Shown here in pieces: positions 22,930-34,809 of a stretch of 64,000 bases of DNA. Within the stretch, counting starts at the first letter, position 1. Each line of letters begins with the position of its first letter. The position numbers and the translations under genes were made by a program. Source of the stretch: Hyperoodon ampullatus (Eukaryota > Chordata > Mammalia > Artiodactyla > Ziphiidae). The notes under the pieces are model-generated. The model made no database searches. It saw only the letters and a program-made list of their open reading frames with translations, and was not told the origin of the DNA. The stretch is taken from positions 29,683,088 through 29,747,087 of the forward strand of contig OX457070.1 of the NCBI GenBank assembly GCA_949752795.1, written 5' to 3'.

Positions 22930-23329
22930 GTTTTTTTTTTTTACATCTTTATTGGAATATAATTGCTTTACAATGTTGTGTCAGTTTCTGCTTTATAACA
23001 AAGTGAATCAGTTATACATATACATATGTTCCCATACCCCTTCCCTCTTGCGTCTCCCATCCTTCCTATCCCACCCCTCCAGGCGGTCACAAAGCACCGA
23101 GCTGATCTCCCTGTGCTATGCGGCTGCTTCCCACTAGCTATCTACCTTAAGTTTGGTAGTGTATATATGTCCATGCCTCTCTCTCGCTTTGTCACAGCTT
23201 ACCCTTCCCCCTCCCCATATCCTCAAGTCCTTTCTCAAGTAGGTCTGTGTCTTTATTCCTGTTTTACCCCTAGGTTCTTCATGACATTTTTTTTTTCTTA
23301 AATTCCATATATATGTGTTAGCATACAGT
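22930..23329 (-). mobile_element. whale/ruminant-type L1, severely 5'-truncated, antisense
   Basis: T tail, TTTACATCTTTATTGGAATA, AACAAAGTGAATCAGTTATA, CACAAAGCACCGAGCTGATC, ending TTAGCATACAGT. 15-bp perfect TSD TGGGCTTCAGTTTTT at 22914-22928 and 23330-23344. Only about 400 bp of 3' UTR. Confidence 0.95.
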
Positions 23330-23344
23330 TGGGCTTCAGTTTTT

Positions 23345-23788
23345 GAATGCACAGAATGATAATTCAGGTTTATTGTAATGAGGAAATGAGAACACATATG
23401 TGAATTACTTTTGCAAACTGTAGACAATCCATACAAATACCAGGCATGAGACCCCAGCTTCCCCCCAAACTAACAGATTGGTAAGAATGGCAATTTTGTT
23501 GTTGGGCGAAGGCAGCAGTGATTTTTGGAGCATAGATAAATCCAGGAGTGGGAAGCTGCATTGGGAGTGGGGTGGAGGGGATGTAAATGAGATCTCTGGG
23601 TGCCTGGAGGTGAAGGTCGAGGGAGATGCAAGACCAGACCTGATTTCTTGCCAACCTGGGATCTTACTGAGAGCAGCAGCTGCCTGCGTGCATGTGGACA
23701 CCACCTTGTGCAATCTTTAGCTCAGTGAGGAGTTGTTGAGAGCCTGACATGACAGCTAAATGTGATGGACTATCCTATAGAAATTGAA
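23345..23788. other. unique intronic sequence
   Basis: Nothing recognised. The minus frame 23405-23713 and the plus frame 23478-23720 overlap on opposite strands and lack domains. Confidence 0.5.
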
Positions 23789-23796
23789 TCACATGA

Positions 23797-23922
23797 GGGA
23801 CTTCCCTGGTGGTCCAGTGGTTAAGACTCCGTGCTTCCACTGCAGGGGGCACAGATTGATCCCTGGTCAGGGAGCTAAGATCCCGCATGCCGTGCTGTAT
23901 AGTAAAAAAAAAAAAAAAGTCT
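23797..23922 (+). mobile_element. short tRNA-derived SINE (CHR/Bov-tA-like)
   Basis: GGGACTTCCCTGGTGGTCCA, B-box-like AGATTGATCCCTGGTC, GAGCTAAGATCCCGCATGCC, then an A tail. Perfect 8-bp TSD TCACATGA at 23789-23796 and 23923-23930. About 120 bp, lacking the longer 3' parts. Confidence 0.92.
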
Positions 23923-23930
23923 TCACATGA

Positions 23931-25339
23931 TATAACATTTATATGTGAGGCCTGTAATGGAACCGACGCAACCAGGGATTGGCATGCGTCTACGTGACAG
24001 GGTGGGAAACCAAGGTACCAAGAGAGAAGGTTGCTTGTTCAAGTCCAGGCTACTCAAAACTGAAGCTAACAGCAACCTTCTGACTCTTACTTCTCCCTCT
24101 CTCTCCCACCCTCTTTCTTTGCTTCTATCAAAACGTGGTATTAGTGTGTTTTCAAGAGCGAATTACAATGAAAGTGACCACAGTGTAAAGCTCATCAGCA
24201 CAGGGTCTTTGAGGGAAGTGCGGAGAAGCTGGTTAGAGAAGAGGTATTATGTAATGACCCAATTATGAGGCCTGCCATCTGCTTAGGAGTCACGCCTGCT
24301 TGGTTAGGATTCCCCGATTGTGTTTTTCAAGGAGCATGCTAGATCGTTAAGGGAGCTGCGTGTGCATGTGTGTGGTAGGTAAATGACATTAGAAACACTA
24401 GTGCCTTTCTTGAAGGAGGTTGGTACATTGTGGGAGGAGGGAGATGAAGCAGCTGTTGAGGGTTCCAGATATTACCCACTGGCATAGAGAGCAGTGGTAG
24501 GAGGTGAATTATTCTGTAGAAGAGGCTCCGTGTGTTAGGGGAGGAGTGGTCAGGTGAAGGTGGCTGTCAGAACATGGCCGGAAACTCCAAGTCTACCTGG
24601 AGATGCAAGTGAGACATTTTTTTCCATTAGGACAAAGAGTGAAAAATCCATTTTGTTTTTTCAGGGTCTAGTTTGTACTACGGATGAAAACATTAAATCC
24701 AGGAACCATGAAAAAATGCGGCTAGGTCAATGTCGAACTGAAACGTAAGCCACTGTGCTTAGGGACCGGATGCTTAGTTGCCTCTGAAGGGACTCAGGGC
24801 TGGGAATCAGACGAAAAAATCCTGCAGCTCTCGGGCAAGTGGCAGGTGAGGGGAGTGTGTCTTTGGAACTGTTGTGGGTATTGTGCTCAGCTGGAAAGGG
24901 GTCTTCACACTGTGAGCCATGAGGCTGAGACCTAGGAGGATGCTGACACACTGTGCACTAAACATACAAGGAGTGACTCTCAAGGAAGATATCAACCTTT
25001 CTAAGCCGTTTTTAGGAGAATCTTTAACAGAAAATCTCTTTGTCTTCAGGTTTTGAAAATGTGCCTGTATCAGGAAAATGAGCAAGTGATTGAACATCCC
25101 AGAAGAAATAATGTTTTGCCAATTCTTACTCCTCCCACCTGTCAGCTCTTTTAATTTATTTCCTTCTGCTGCTCATCCCCGACCCTCCAGTATGAAAGCA
25201 GTGTTGTCTTTTAAAGAATCGATCATTCAAATCCCTGCACAGAATTTAGGAAGTTGTTTGGTGTGCTTCATGTCCCTAAAGCATCACCAAAATATGGCAG
25301 ACACCCAGCTCCAAAGGTCAGAAGTTCCTCTGATCCTTT
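23931..25339. other. unique intronic sequence (1.4 kb)
   Basis: Nothing recognised. Frames at 23945-24268 and 24807-25097 have no domain or splice context. Confidence 0.5.
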
Positions 25340-25480
25340 AATCCAGTGCCACACTTATTTTACAGATAAGGAAATGGAGGCCCAGAGAAGTGTGGCAACT
25401 TACTCAAGGTCATAGCTTGTCCTTTGTGGAACTTGGACCAGGCTAGATCTCCTGACTCCTGGCTGCTTGTTCTTTCTGTT
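25340..25480 (-). repeat. MIR SINE, antisense
   Basis: TTATTTTACAGATAAGGAAA, TGGAGGCCCAGAGAAGTG and TTACTCAAGGTCATAGCTTG follow the antisense MIR core. Confidence 0.75.
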
Positions 25481-26192
25481 GCCCCTTGCTATCTCTCACG
25501 TGGAGATTTATTTGAAATGTTGTCAGGAGTTCTGTGGCAGGGGCAGTGACACATGATTAGGTGGGTGTGTAACTGCACAACTCATGGACATAAGCCTTTG
25601 GGCATTGTGTAGTGCTCTCACTGGTGTCTTAACTTCCAGCAGAGTCCTCAGAGCAGCAAGGAAGAGTTTCAAGGATCTAGACATCAGCATTCTTTTTCCA
25701 TGAGTTTGCAAAGGCTTCGGAACAGGAAGTTTTGTTTCCACGCTGAGCCTGCGTCTTCTCTTCCCTTTGGCCACCACTTCTTGTTGGACCCTCTTTCTGA
25801 AACAACCTTGGGATAGCCTTTGTCTCTTTCCCGACCTTCCTAGCATTCACACTTGAGATTCAGCCGACATCTGGCAAAGAGGTTTCTATGGAAGATCTTG
25901 AATAGCCATTTAAAATTTGGATTATGGTATATTTTGTTTTCCCCAGTGGCAGATCTTTTCAGAGAATAGGAATTTGCAAAGTCATTAGCTTCCTTCCCTA
26001 GACAAAGACAGCCAGCATGGTCAAACTTCCTGACCACGTCTCTTACCCCTAAGCCACTGGTAGGGTTTACTTAATTTAGTCACACACACAGGTTTTCATA
26101 TAAAGAGATACTCTGATTCTGTTATAAGTGTTCTCAGTATACCGCTATTTTTACTTTTTCCTTCAAAAAGATTTGAAATGTCCCTGATCCTG
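25481..26192. other. unique intronic sequence
   Basis: Nothing recognised. Minus frame 25523-25846 has no domain. Confidence 0.5.
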
Positions 26193-26290
26193 GGGCAGTG
26201 GTCCCCAAACTGGCAGATGATCTGTATTGACTGGGAAACTTAAAAAAGAGATCCCAGGACCCCACACATGACTACTGAATCAGACTCTTT
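26193..26290. mobile_element. MER5A-like hAT-Charlie fragment
   Basis: GGGCAGTGGTCCCCAAACTG, then CCAGGACCCCACACATGACT and GAATCAGACTC follow the MER5A plan. Partial. Confidence 0.65.
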
Positions 26291-26892
26291 ATCAGCATTT
26301 AGCTTATATTTACCAACTACTTTATCAGTGATGTAATATGTACTTTGTATATTGGCTACTTAATAAGTGGCATATGAATTTATCCAGAGCCTGCTCTGAG
26401 GACAAAAGTTTTCGTTTTTTTAAAACACTTAGTGCATTACATTCAGTGCATCATTGTAAAGTGAATCTGTTTTTTTCTGCAATAATATAAGAATGAATAT
26501 TGAAAGTCATTCTCTAAACATGTTCAGAAACGGTTTGTTTGAAAATGGACCGGCCCACCTGCGCAGTACCAGATGAGGTCTACTAAACTGCAGCGAAATG
26601 TTTTAATCAGGGCTTTAACAAAGGAAGTAGTTTAAAAATGTACACTCATGGTAAATGGGTTGAGAACTGACATGAATAAAACACTTTGAGTTAAAAATAG
26701 GTTATTTTGTTAATTTGTTTTGAAACTCAGCCCCTTTTCAAAAGTTCATTATTAAAAAACACAATCCTAAAATATATATTTGGCTGTCCTTATCCTCGGG
26801 CAGGTGGTGACTGTCGTTTTGCATGTAGACTGAATACAGCAATAACATACTCTGCTTGAAAGCTGTTGCATATTAATACTTACTGCCTTCAC
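26291..26892. other. unique AT-rich sequence
   Basis: Nothing recognised. Confidence 0.45.
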
Positions 26893-26985
26893 AGAGTTCG
26901 TCTCATTCAGTCTTCCAGTTTTACAGATGGGGAAGCTGAGACCCAGTGAGGAGAAGTGAGTTGCTCCAAATGTGTCAATCAAGAC
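26893..26985 (-). repeat. MIR fragment, antisense
   Basis: CAGTTTTACAGATGGGGAAG, CTGAGACCCAGTGAGGAGAA match the antisense MIR core. Confidence 0.6.
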
Positions 26986-27027
26986 TTTCTATAGGCACAT
27001 AATAGTTACCTGCTTAAAGTAGCTGAA

Positions 27028-27062
27028 ATGCAAAAGGAAAATGTTCCAAAGATAAGGTGGGG
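27028..27062 (+). repeat. 35-bp direct repeat, copy 1
   Basis: Starts ATGCAAAAGGAAAATGTTCC and is 34/35 identical to 27963-27997 (C/G difference at position 20). The flanks do not match each other. Confidence 0.9.
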
Positions 27063-27479
27063 TGTCTCTCAAGGAACCTGGGAGTAGGAGTGGTGCTGAC
27101 CCTGGGCAGGGTCTGAGATGAGGAACAACAAGACTCTGGGGGGTGGGCTGGGGGGCCTCTGTCTCTGTCTCTCTTGTATCTCTGCTTTTTTCTGCTCCTG
27201 CTTTGGTTTTCTCTTCCTCTCTGCATGTGGACTTTCTCTGTTCATCCATGTTGCTCAACATGGCTACCGTCCCACTCCCACTTGCACTTGTTACAGCTTA
27301 AGTTGCCTGCACAGACTTCCACCAAATTCCACTTTTCCGAGGGAGAGAAACTGATTGGCCCAAGCTTGAGCCAGATATCCTTACTGATCCCATCAATTCC
27401 AGCAAGGATGAGGGTGAGGGCATTAGTTAATCAAACATGACTGGTAGGGGAAAGGGCGTGTCCAGAGAGAGGTGAATCG

Positions 27480-28720
27480 CTGAGGTGAGCAGACACCCTG
27501 AAGCCGTATTCTGAAAGTACACTAAGAAATTGCTGCATTTCAGGAGGAAAATGAGGAGGACTTGAACGAAGGCAATGGCAGTGAGTATGGGAAGAAGTAA
27601 GCAGATTTGAGAGAGATGGAGAAGGATCAATGAGCTCTGGTAGTTAGCTGGGTATTGGGGAGAAGGAGTTGTTGACCATAGAGAGTGGGGGAGGTGGTGG
27701 TCACATTCACCATAATAGGCAACATGGGAAAGGTGGCTTGAGACAGGTGGCGGGGACACACGGGGCTTGATTTCAGTTTAAACATGTTGAGTTTGGAGTG
27801 CATGCGAAAATTACAAGTGGAAATGTCTATCAAGTTAATTGAGAAAGTCGAATATATGAGTCTGGACCTCTGGGGAGAGTTGACAGTCTTGTGAATGTAA
27901 TTAAAGGATGCTGAAATGCTTAATGGGTGAACTTGCTTAGGGAGCATTTATGGAGTGAACAGATGCAAAAGGAAAATGTTCGAAAGATAAGGTGGGGGGT
28001 GACTCAGGACTGAACCCTGAAGAAACACTAGCATTTAAGGAGCAGGGAGAGGATGAAGAACTCTAAAGGAGATCAAGAGATAGACAGAGAGTAGGAGAAG
28101 AACTGAGCATTCAGTGTCCTTTTCTTTGGAAGCCCAAAGGGAAGGCTTTGGATTCAAGACCGTCACCAGGGAAAAGTATGCATGGCAGTCAGGTGGGATA
28201 ACGTCTGAAAACTAGTGTACTGGACTGAGGTGCAGAGCAGGCGTTGGAGAGGGCAGAAACCAGATTACAGGAGGTTTCTGAGTGACTGGGAGGTCGACTG
28301 TGGAGGGAGAGAAGAGTATAGGCAATTCACAATGTCTGGTTGCGGAGAAGAGGAAAGGGGTGGCAGCCAGTTGGATCAAGAAAAGGGTGAAGAGTTGTTT
28401 TTCCTCTTTTTTCTTTCTAAGATCAGAGAGACTTGGAGCATGTTTAAATACTGAAGGGAGTGAGGCAGTAGAGAGAAACAACTGAAAATACAAGAGAGGA
28501 GGGATAATTTCTGGAATAAAGTCCTTAAAGAGGGAGTGGCTGTCTCCAGAGACAGGAAGGGGAATGGAGGCAAAGATGGGGCTGATATAGAGAACTTAGA
28601 AGAGAGAGGGGTGCGGAAGTTGAGGGACACAGGGTGGCTTCAGGACTTCTCAGGACTTGAGAACTGTTGGTAGGTTGGGGTGGTGGGAGGGAGGAGTTGA
28701 CGGCTTTCGGTGTTGAGATT
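27480..28720 (-). repeat. L2 LINE, antisense, ~1.2 kb
   Basis: Follows antisense L2 order: TTTAAACATGTTGAGTTTGG, TATATGAGTCTGGACCTCTG, AGGACTGAACCCTGAAGAAA, GCTTTGGATTCAAG, and GATCAGAGAGACTTGGAGCA. One of the longer L2 relics here. It contains the second copy of the 35-bp repeat. Confidence 0.75.
27963..27997 (+). repeat. 35-bp direct repeat, copy 2
   Basis: Near-identical to 27028-27062 with one mismatch, located inside the L2 relic about 935 bp downstream. Confidence 0.9.
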
Positions 28721-30079
28721 TTCCTTAAACGATGCTTTTGACCCTGAGGATAATTTTAGAAACAAAAGTGGGTAGTTGTGCCATACAGATCCGTGGGCAT
28801 TTGGGGGCAAGGTGTTACACCCGGGAACAGGATCTCAGTGCATTTGTACTCTTGTCTGAGCCAGGTTGTTGATGTGCTTAGCATTGGACTCTCAGGTTTC
28901 TTTAGGATTGAATCACTAATTGCAATGAAGCAGGCTCACACCAGACAGCATCTCTTAATAGTCAGCATCCAGAGAAAAGCCTAAAGGCATCTTTGTGTTC
29001 AAAATTTCACTGGAAACTGAAAAGTTCCCACACTTCCATCACATACTCTTGCTAACATAGCCTGTATGGTCTGATTTTATCTAATGCTAACTAGTTTTCA
29101 CTTCATCCAAAACCCTTGACTTGCCGTAATTAATTACTGCTATAAAGCCAAGAGGTAAGGTTCCGCGTTCCCTTTTACAGTCCTGGGAGTGGGATGCAAG
29201 TGCGGTGAGTTCTCCTTCCTCCTCCTCCACACAGGCTTTCCCCTCCGGCTGAGACCCATTTCCCCGGTTCCCCTTAGTGAAGATGAAGGTGAAAGAGATA
29301 ACCAAGGATGGTGACAAGAATTTGAATTTAAGAATAAGCATACCGTCTCCTCCATCCCCACTGCCTCCCTGACCTAAAATGTCAGCCCCATTGAAATGTG
29401 CGGCTACTTGGTCTGGGTCCTTTACACCTCCTGTGGGGACAGATGTGGTGGGGATCAGTTCCTGCCCTCCTTTCTGCCGCAGTGTAGATTGCAGCCTGCC
29501 TCCTACTGTTCGGGTGACTGCAGAGGGCAAGAGAATACGGGTTAGGGCCGGCAAGGAAGGACTGTAACTCAAGCTTTGTAGCTGAAATTCCTCCCACAGT
29601 CTGGTCCTGCAGGCAGGTCTGGGAAATGATCTCCTCCACTTTGCTGGAAGGTAGAAGATGTGCTGAAAGCTGATGCCCCAGTAGTTACTTGGCGCTCTCC
29701 CATATTGTCACTCAGCTCTCCCTGTCACGGGGTGGTGAGGGGGGTTACCTAGAATGGAACCCGGTAGGAAGAGTGTTGGGGCACCATTTTGCCCCCTTGT
29801 GGTGGGGGAGTACATTTTACAGCGTAGCCTGATTCCTCAGGACAGCACAGCAGCCCACTCCTGAATGCGTGGTGCCAGAGGTCAGTGACGGAAAGTTCAG
29901 TGAATGCTTTGCTTTGCCCTGTCTCACTTTGCTTATTGGTAAAATGGGACTTGAGTCTCCGAATGGATGATGGGTAATTCGATGAGAAAATCACAGTAGA
30001 ACGTGCTAGAGGAGCCTTAGAAGCATGTTGTATAGGTGGGCTTTAGGAAATGAGCCTGCTAGGCACAGATCCAGGGCAC
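28721..30079. other. unique intronic sequence
   Basis: Nothing recognised. The 161-codon minus frame at 29087-29572 overlaps frames on other frames and strand and has no domain I recognise. Confidence 0.5.
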
Positions 30080-30250
30080 TGGACACGTGCCCAGGTTACT
30101 GCAGTTCTGCTGCTTACGGAGTGAACCTGTGGTTCCCCGTCGGATGACGGTTATACTGATACTTGCCTCACAGGATTGTCACGGGGATGCAGTTAGAGGA
30201 TGCATGTGAAAATGCTCGGCACAGAGCTGAATCTTGATAGTGCTATTTTT
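30080..30250 (+). repeat. MIR SINE, sense
   Basis: CTTGCCTCACAGGATTGTCA, then GGGGATGCAGTTAGAGGATG and AATGCTCGGCACAGAGCT follow the sense MIR 3' half. Confidence 0.75.
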
Positions 30251-31111
30251 GGATGTATCCTAAACAGATGTGCTATCAAGTAGCTGGAAGAAGTGAAGGT
30301 GGATGGAGCACAGGCCATGTGGCCCTAATATCGTGGAGCGTTATATTGTATGTTTCTTTCTCTTTGTATTCTGATTACTTTAGTGTTAACAACAGAGCAG
30401 TTTTTCAGCCTGCTGTCCAGGGTGGTGGTGCTTCTGTGATCGTTGAATTGACCTCTTAAGCTCAGAGGCCATTGTTTTCTAGGCATATGTGCCTATGTCG
30501 GTCACCAGGTGTCGGTCACCAGGTGAACTCAGGCCTTGAAGAACGTCTCATAAGCATGGTTAATTGAGCTGATTATTATAATTCAACTGGTATCCACTTG
30601 CTTTTTTGAGTGTTTGTGTGTGTATCGTGTCTATACCGCCATGAAACTCAAGCATAGTTGGTAACATATAAATATTTAAAAATAGTATTCTATTAAGGAC
30701 TAATGCTCCTTTTATGGTTGGTGAGTGTCAGTCATTGTATATCATATATTTTAATCATGGAAAGTCACTGAAAAGAGAGGTTGGGCTAGAGTCGTGGTCT
30801 GGGGAAACCTGGGAGTGTACGTGGGGCTTTCTAGACGCCTCTCAGGACCACTTACCTCTCAAGGCCATCATCTTTCTCCTTTTGTACCTGCTTAGTGCTG
30901 CCATCAGGCTGCACAGGCACTGCTCCACCTCACTACCCTGACCGTGTTGGAGGGCCGGGAAAATTTCCCAGGAAATTAGCCAGTCAGGATTACAGTAAGC
31001 ATAGAAACAAATTAATGCAAAAAACCCACGATGAACAAAATATCAGAATTTTAAATAAAGACAAGATCAGCCATATTGGAGCCTGAGGCAAAATGAAAAA
31101 TCAGTACTGAT
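30251..31111. other. unique sequence with a 14-bp tandem duplication
   Basis: GTCGGTCACCAGGT is repeated head to tail at 30497-30510 and 30511-30524. No gene or repeat family otherwise. Confidence 0.6.
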
Positions 31112-31126
31112 CCTGTCTTTATTTTA

Positions 31127-31467
31127 TTTTATTTATTTTTAAATTTTATTTATTTTTGGCTGCATTGGGTCTTCGTTGCTGCGCTTGGGCTTTCTCTCGT
31201 TGCGGCGAGCGGGGGCTACTCTTCATTGCAGTGTGCGGGCTTCTCATTGTGGTGGCTTCTTTTGTTGCGGAGCACGGGCTCTAGGTGCGCGGGCTTCAGT
31301 AGTTGTGGCACGTGGGCTCAGTAGTTGCAGCACACGGGCTCTAGAGCGCAGGCTCAGTAGTTGTGGCGCACGGGCTTTGTTGCTCTGCAGCATGTGGGAT
31401 CTTCCCGGACCAGGGCTCAAACCCATGTCCCCTGCATTGGTAGGCAGATTCTAACCACCAGGGAAGC
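31127..31467 (-). mobile_element. CHR SINE, long form, antisense
   Basis: ATTTTTGGCTGCATTGGGTC, CTCGTTGCGGCGAGCGGGGG, ending TTCTAACCACCAGGGAAG with a small deletion at the A-box side. 15-bp perfect TSD CCTGTCTTTATTTTA at 31112-31126 and 31468-31482. Confidence 0.95.
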
Positions 31468-31482
31468 CCTGTCTTTATTTTA

Positions 31483-32654
31483 AAAATGAAATTTGTTCAC
31501 CATGGATTTTTTGTATTAATATTCATTTAAAAATACATTAAAATATTATCTATCTTGACTACTGAGTTTCAGGGCACTCCCATAAATTTTGTGCCCCAGA
31601 CACGTGCCTTACTCCCCTCACCCCAGTCCCAGCCCTGGTTTTACACCAAAGGCAGGGGAAATTCTCTCTGCATGGAATTTTGTGCATTGGTCCGCCTTGC
31701 TGTGCTCCTTCCTGGTCCTTTTTGGAGACTTACCTTCTCAATACGCCTCCCAAGGTTTGAAGGACAGGTTTTTCTTTAAAAATAAACAACAAAAGGGGGG
31801 GGGTTTGTTTTTTATAATTTAAGAAAGATAATATATGGTCATTATAGAAAATTTGGAAAATAAAGAAAAGGATAAGGAAGAAAGTAATCAACTGCAATCC
31901 CATCATCCTCAGGTAACTCAGTCCTTAGATCTTCCTTAGATCTTTGTATATTAATGCAGGTTCTATTTTAATGTAAATCTAGTTTTTAACTTAAAAATTC
32001 CCACTCTTCAAGTGCAATTTTTAATATGCTGTTTTAACACTGTTCTGGATGCTTTCTGTTAAAGGAGGCTTATGGTTAAAACTATTAAAATTTAGATCAT
32101 ATCAGAGCTCATGTATTTTAAAAACATACTGGTGCAAGGTGTCTTAGGGTCATTGGGTTTCAAGGAACAGAAATTTAATTCAAATTAGAGTAAGTCAAAA
32201 GGAATGCATTGAATAAATATAGGGGAACCTTCCAGAACCTAACAGCAGGAGGTGAAGCTAGATTTTGTGAGTCTTGCAAAGTTATCAGGTGTCTCTTCTG
32301 TCCATCTCTCTCCCCTTGGAGCCTCATAGTCTCAAATTGCAGCTTCTTCCAAGTTTCTGCTCTGATATCTTGCCTTTTTTTGCAAAACACTCTTCTCTGC
32401 TTTTTTGTGAGCATGGATGTGACTGACAGTAGCTACCAGCCTGGTCTGCATGGCTGTCCAACACTGTCCGACTCCGGTTCCTGAGTTGTTACTAGGATTC
32501 TCAAGAGAGAATGTGTGCCAGCTACACCCACTCCTGGTCCCGGTAGCAATGGCCAGGAGAAGGGAGCCACTTGATGTAATGCATCTAATCATTATTTCAG
32601 TGTGGGGTGAAGGGTATGGTAAGCTAGACCAATGTGTTTCCTACAAAGAATAAA
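31483..32654. other. diverged repeat-like sequence, unclassified
   Basis: 31820-32000 (AAAATTTGGAAAATAAAGAA, CTGCAATCCCATCATCCTCA) looks like an old LINE 3' relic. 32140-32560 (AGGAACAGAAATTTAATTCA, CTCTCTCCCCTTGGAGCCTC) resembles a widespread old repeat I cannot name. A G run sits at 31795-31802. Confidence 0.4.
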
Positions 32655-33030
32655 AATAAAGTAAAATCTTTGCCCTCTGAGAGAATATAGTCCTCAGGAA
32701 AGACTGCTATGCAGACAAGTGGGATAATAATCAGGGTTAGAAAATAAAGTAAGGATGGGCATTCTGTTAGGTCAGAGTTCACATAGGAGGCCTGGTTTGA
32801 GCTACACTTGGACTTACAGTTACTCATTTACTATTTAAAGAGAAGGCAGCCATTCCAGATAGAGAATACAAGCAAAAAGCACCGAGGCACCGAAGGACAC
32901 TGGCCAGGCCAGTGTGGGCTCCAGATTCTGTTGGGACTTGCATGCCACATTAGGGGTGGGATTTTATCTTGTAGGTGGTCGAGGCAAGAGGAGTATTCTG
33001 AGCAGGGAAGCAACATTACTGGATTGCTAT
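32655..33030 (-). repeat. L2 LINE fragment, antisense
   Basis: AATCTTTGCCCTCTGAGAGA, GGCAGCCATTCCAGATAG, CTGGCCAGGCCAGTGTGGGC, and GGATTTTATCTTGTAGGTGG follow antisense L2. Confidence 0.65.
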
Positions 33031-33034
33031 TAAT

Positions 33035-33660
33035 TTAGGAAACATCTATTAATCATCTACTATGTACCAAACACTGTGCTAGCCCTGAGGACTCCAAGAG
33101 AAATAAGAAGCTCTTCTTGCCATTTTAATTTTCTTTGGTGACTCAGAGAGCAATGTAGAATGTTGTCCTTACGGTTTCATAGTATTCAAAGTCCTTAAAC
33201 TGGTGTTTAATGATAACATCAAAGTATACATAGTATACTTTATGCAAAAAATATAAAGTATCACATAGTATGTAATAAAGTATTATGATAACATAACAAG
33301 TTATTTCTACCAAGGCAGAAAAAAGTGGTTCCCTCTTTCCTTTAGCCTGTGTAGCGGGGGAGATGAACATATGGGGTGGGGGGCAGTCACAGCGCACTGT
33401 GATGAGTGCAACCAATAGAGGTGCAGGCCAAATGTGTGATAATGTGAAAACCTGGGGGCAATTATCAGGGAAAGGGAAGAAAGACTTCATGAAAGAGGTG
33501 TTATTTTAACAATCTTCAACTCCTTTTATCTAGCAGAGGATTGGGTCAGGGTCTTCGAGGCAGAGGGAATGAAATGCAGCAAAAAGGTTAAAGTTCTGAA
33601 AGCTTGGTGGTAGAGGAGGGAACATGGGGAGATAGAGCTGGGCGAGGACAGGGAAGTATT
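33035..33660 (-). repeat. L2 LINE fragment, antisense (left half of an interrupted copy)
   Basis: ATCATCTACTATGTACCAAA, CACTGTGCTAGCCCTGAGGA mark the L2 3' end. TTCGAGGCAGAGGGAATGAA continues it. 33143-33430 is AT-rich and less clear. The order resumes at 34810. Confidence 0.7.
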
Positions 33661-33682
33661 CAGATGATAAAGGTCTAGAGCA

Positions 33683-33898
33683 GGGCTTCCCTGGTGGCGC
33701 AGTGGTTGAGAGTCCGCCTGCCGATGCAGGGGACACGGGTTCGTGCCCCGATCCGGGAAGATCCCACATGCCGCGGAGCGGCTGGTCCCGTGGGCCACGG
33801 CCGCTGAGCCTGCTCGTCCGGAGCCTGTGCTCCACAACGGGAGAGGCCACCACAGTGAGAGGCCCGCGTACCGCAAAAACTAAATAAATAAATAAATA
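33683..33898 (+). mobile_element. CHR-2-type SINE
   Basis: GGGCTTCCCTGGTGGCGCAG, B box GGGTTCGTGCCC, tail of AAAT repeats. 14-bp perfect TSD ATAAAGGTCTAGAG at 33667-33680 and 33899-33912. Confidence 0.96.
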
Positions 33899-33912
33899 AT
33901 AAAGGTCTAGAG

Positions 33913-34797
33913 GATATGTTGTTGGTGGGAGTGTAAAATGATACAGCCACTTTAGGAAAAGGTGTGGCAGTTTCTTGTAAAAAAAAGCATACACCTATAC
34001 AGTGGCCTAGCACTTACACTCTTGAGTATTAGGTATTTACCCAAGAGAAATAAAAACATGGAACACAAAAAGACTTGTACAAGAACGGGTAGAGAGCTTT
34101 GTTCATAATAGTTACAAATTTGAAATAACCCAAATGTCTTATCTGTAAGAGAGAGGATAAACAGGTCAGCAGTAAAAGTGACAAACTACTGACACACTCC
34201 ACAGTATAAACTATTATGATGAGGAAAAAAGATCCTTACACAAAAAAACACATACTGTATGGTTCCATTTATATGAAGTTTTAAAGTTGGCAAAACTAGA
34301 AATAGATTTAAAAAATCAAAACAGAGGTTGCCTCTAGGGGGGATGTGAGAGTGGGATTGTCTGGAAAGGGGTATGAGGGAACTTTCTGGGTTATGGAAAG
34401 GTTTTATATCTTGATAGGGGTTTGGGTTACACGAGTGTATGCGTTTATCAAAACTCATCCAATAATACACTTAAGATTTATACATTTCACTGTAACTAGA
34501 TTTTATTTCTACTCGACCTCCACAAAAGAACCATGAATTCTGAATACGAGTTAAAGAGATGCATGCTGACGTGTTTAGGGTGAAGTGCACCGAGGTCCGC
34601 ACCTTACTTGGAAATGCATCAAAAATAAGACAAGTTGATGTTTGCGTAGATGGATGATAAATATATGATAAAACAAGTGTAACAAAATGTTAATAACTGT
34701 AGACTCCAGGTGGTGAGTATATGGATGTTTGCAGTATGGTCTTTTCAATTTTGCTATGTGTTTGAATTTTCTCACAATAAAATGGGGGGAAATATAA
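33913..34797 (+). mobile_element. L1M-type LINE 3' end, sense
   Basis: GTTGGTGGGAGTGTAAAATG, TATTTACCCAAGAGAAATAA, CATACTGTATGGTTCCATTT, GGGTTACACGAGTGTATG and the terminal TTTCTCACAATAAAATGGGG are sense ORF2 C-terminus and 3' UTR of an old L1. A decayed TSD (ATAAAGGT...) may border it at 33899 and 34793. Confidence 0.85.
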
Positions 34798-34809
34798 AGG
34801 TTCTTGACG

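Noticed and set aside
29087..29572. 161-codon minus-strand open frame
   Set aside because: No recognisable domain, and overlapping open frames exist on both strands, as expected for GC-richer intron.
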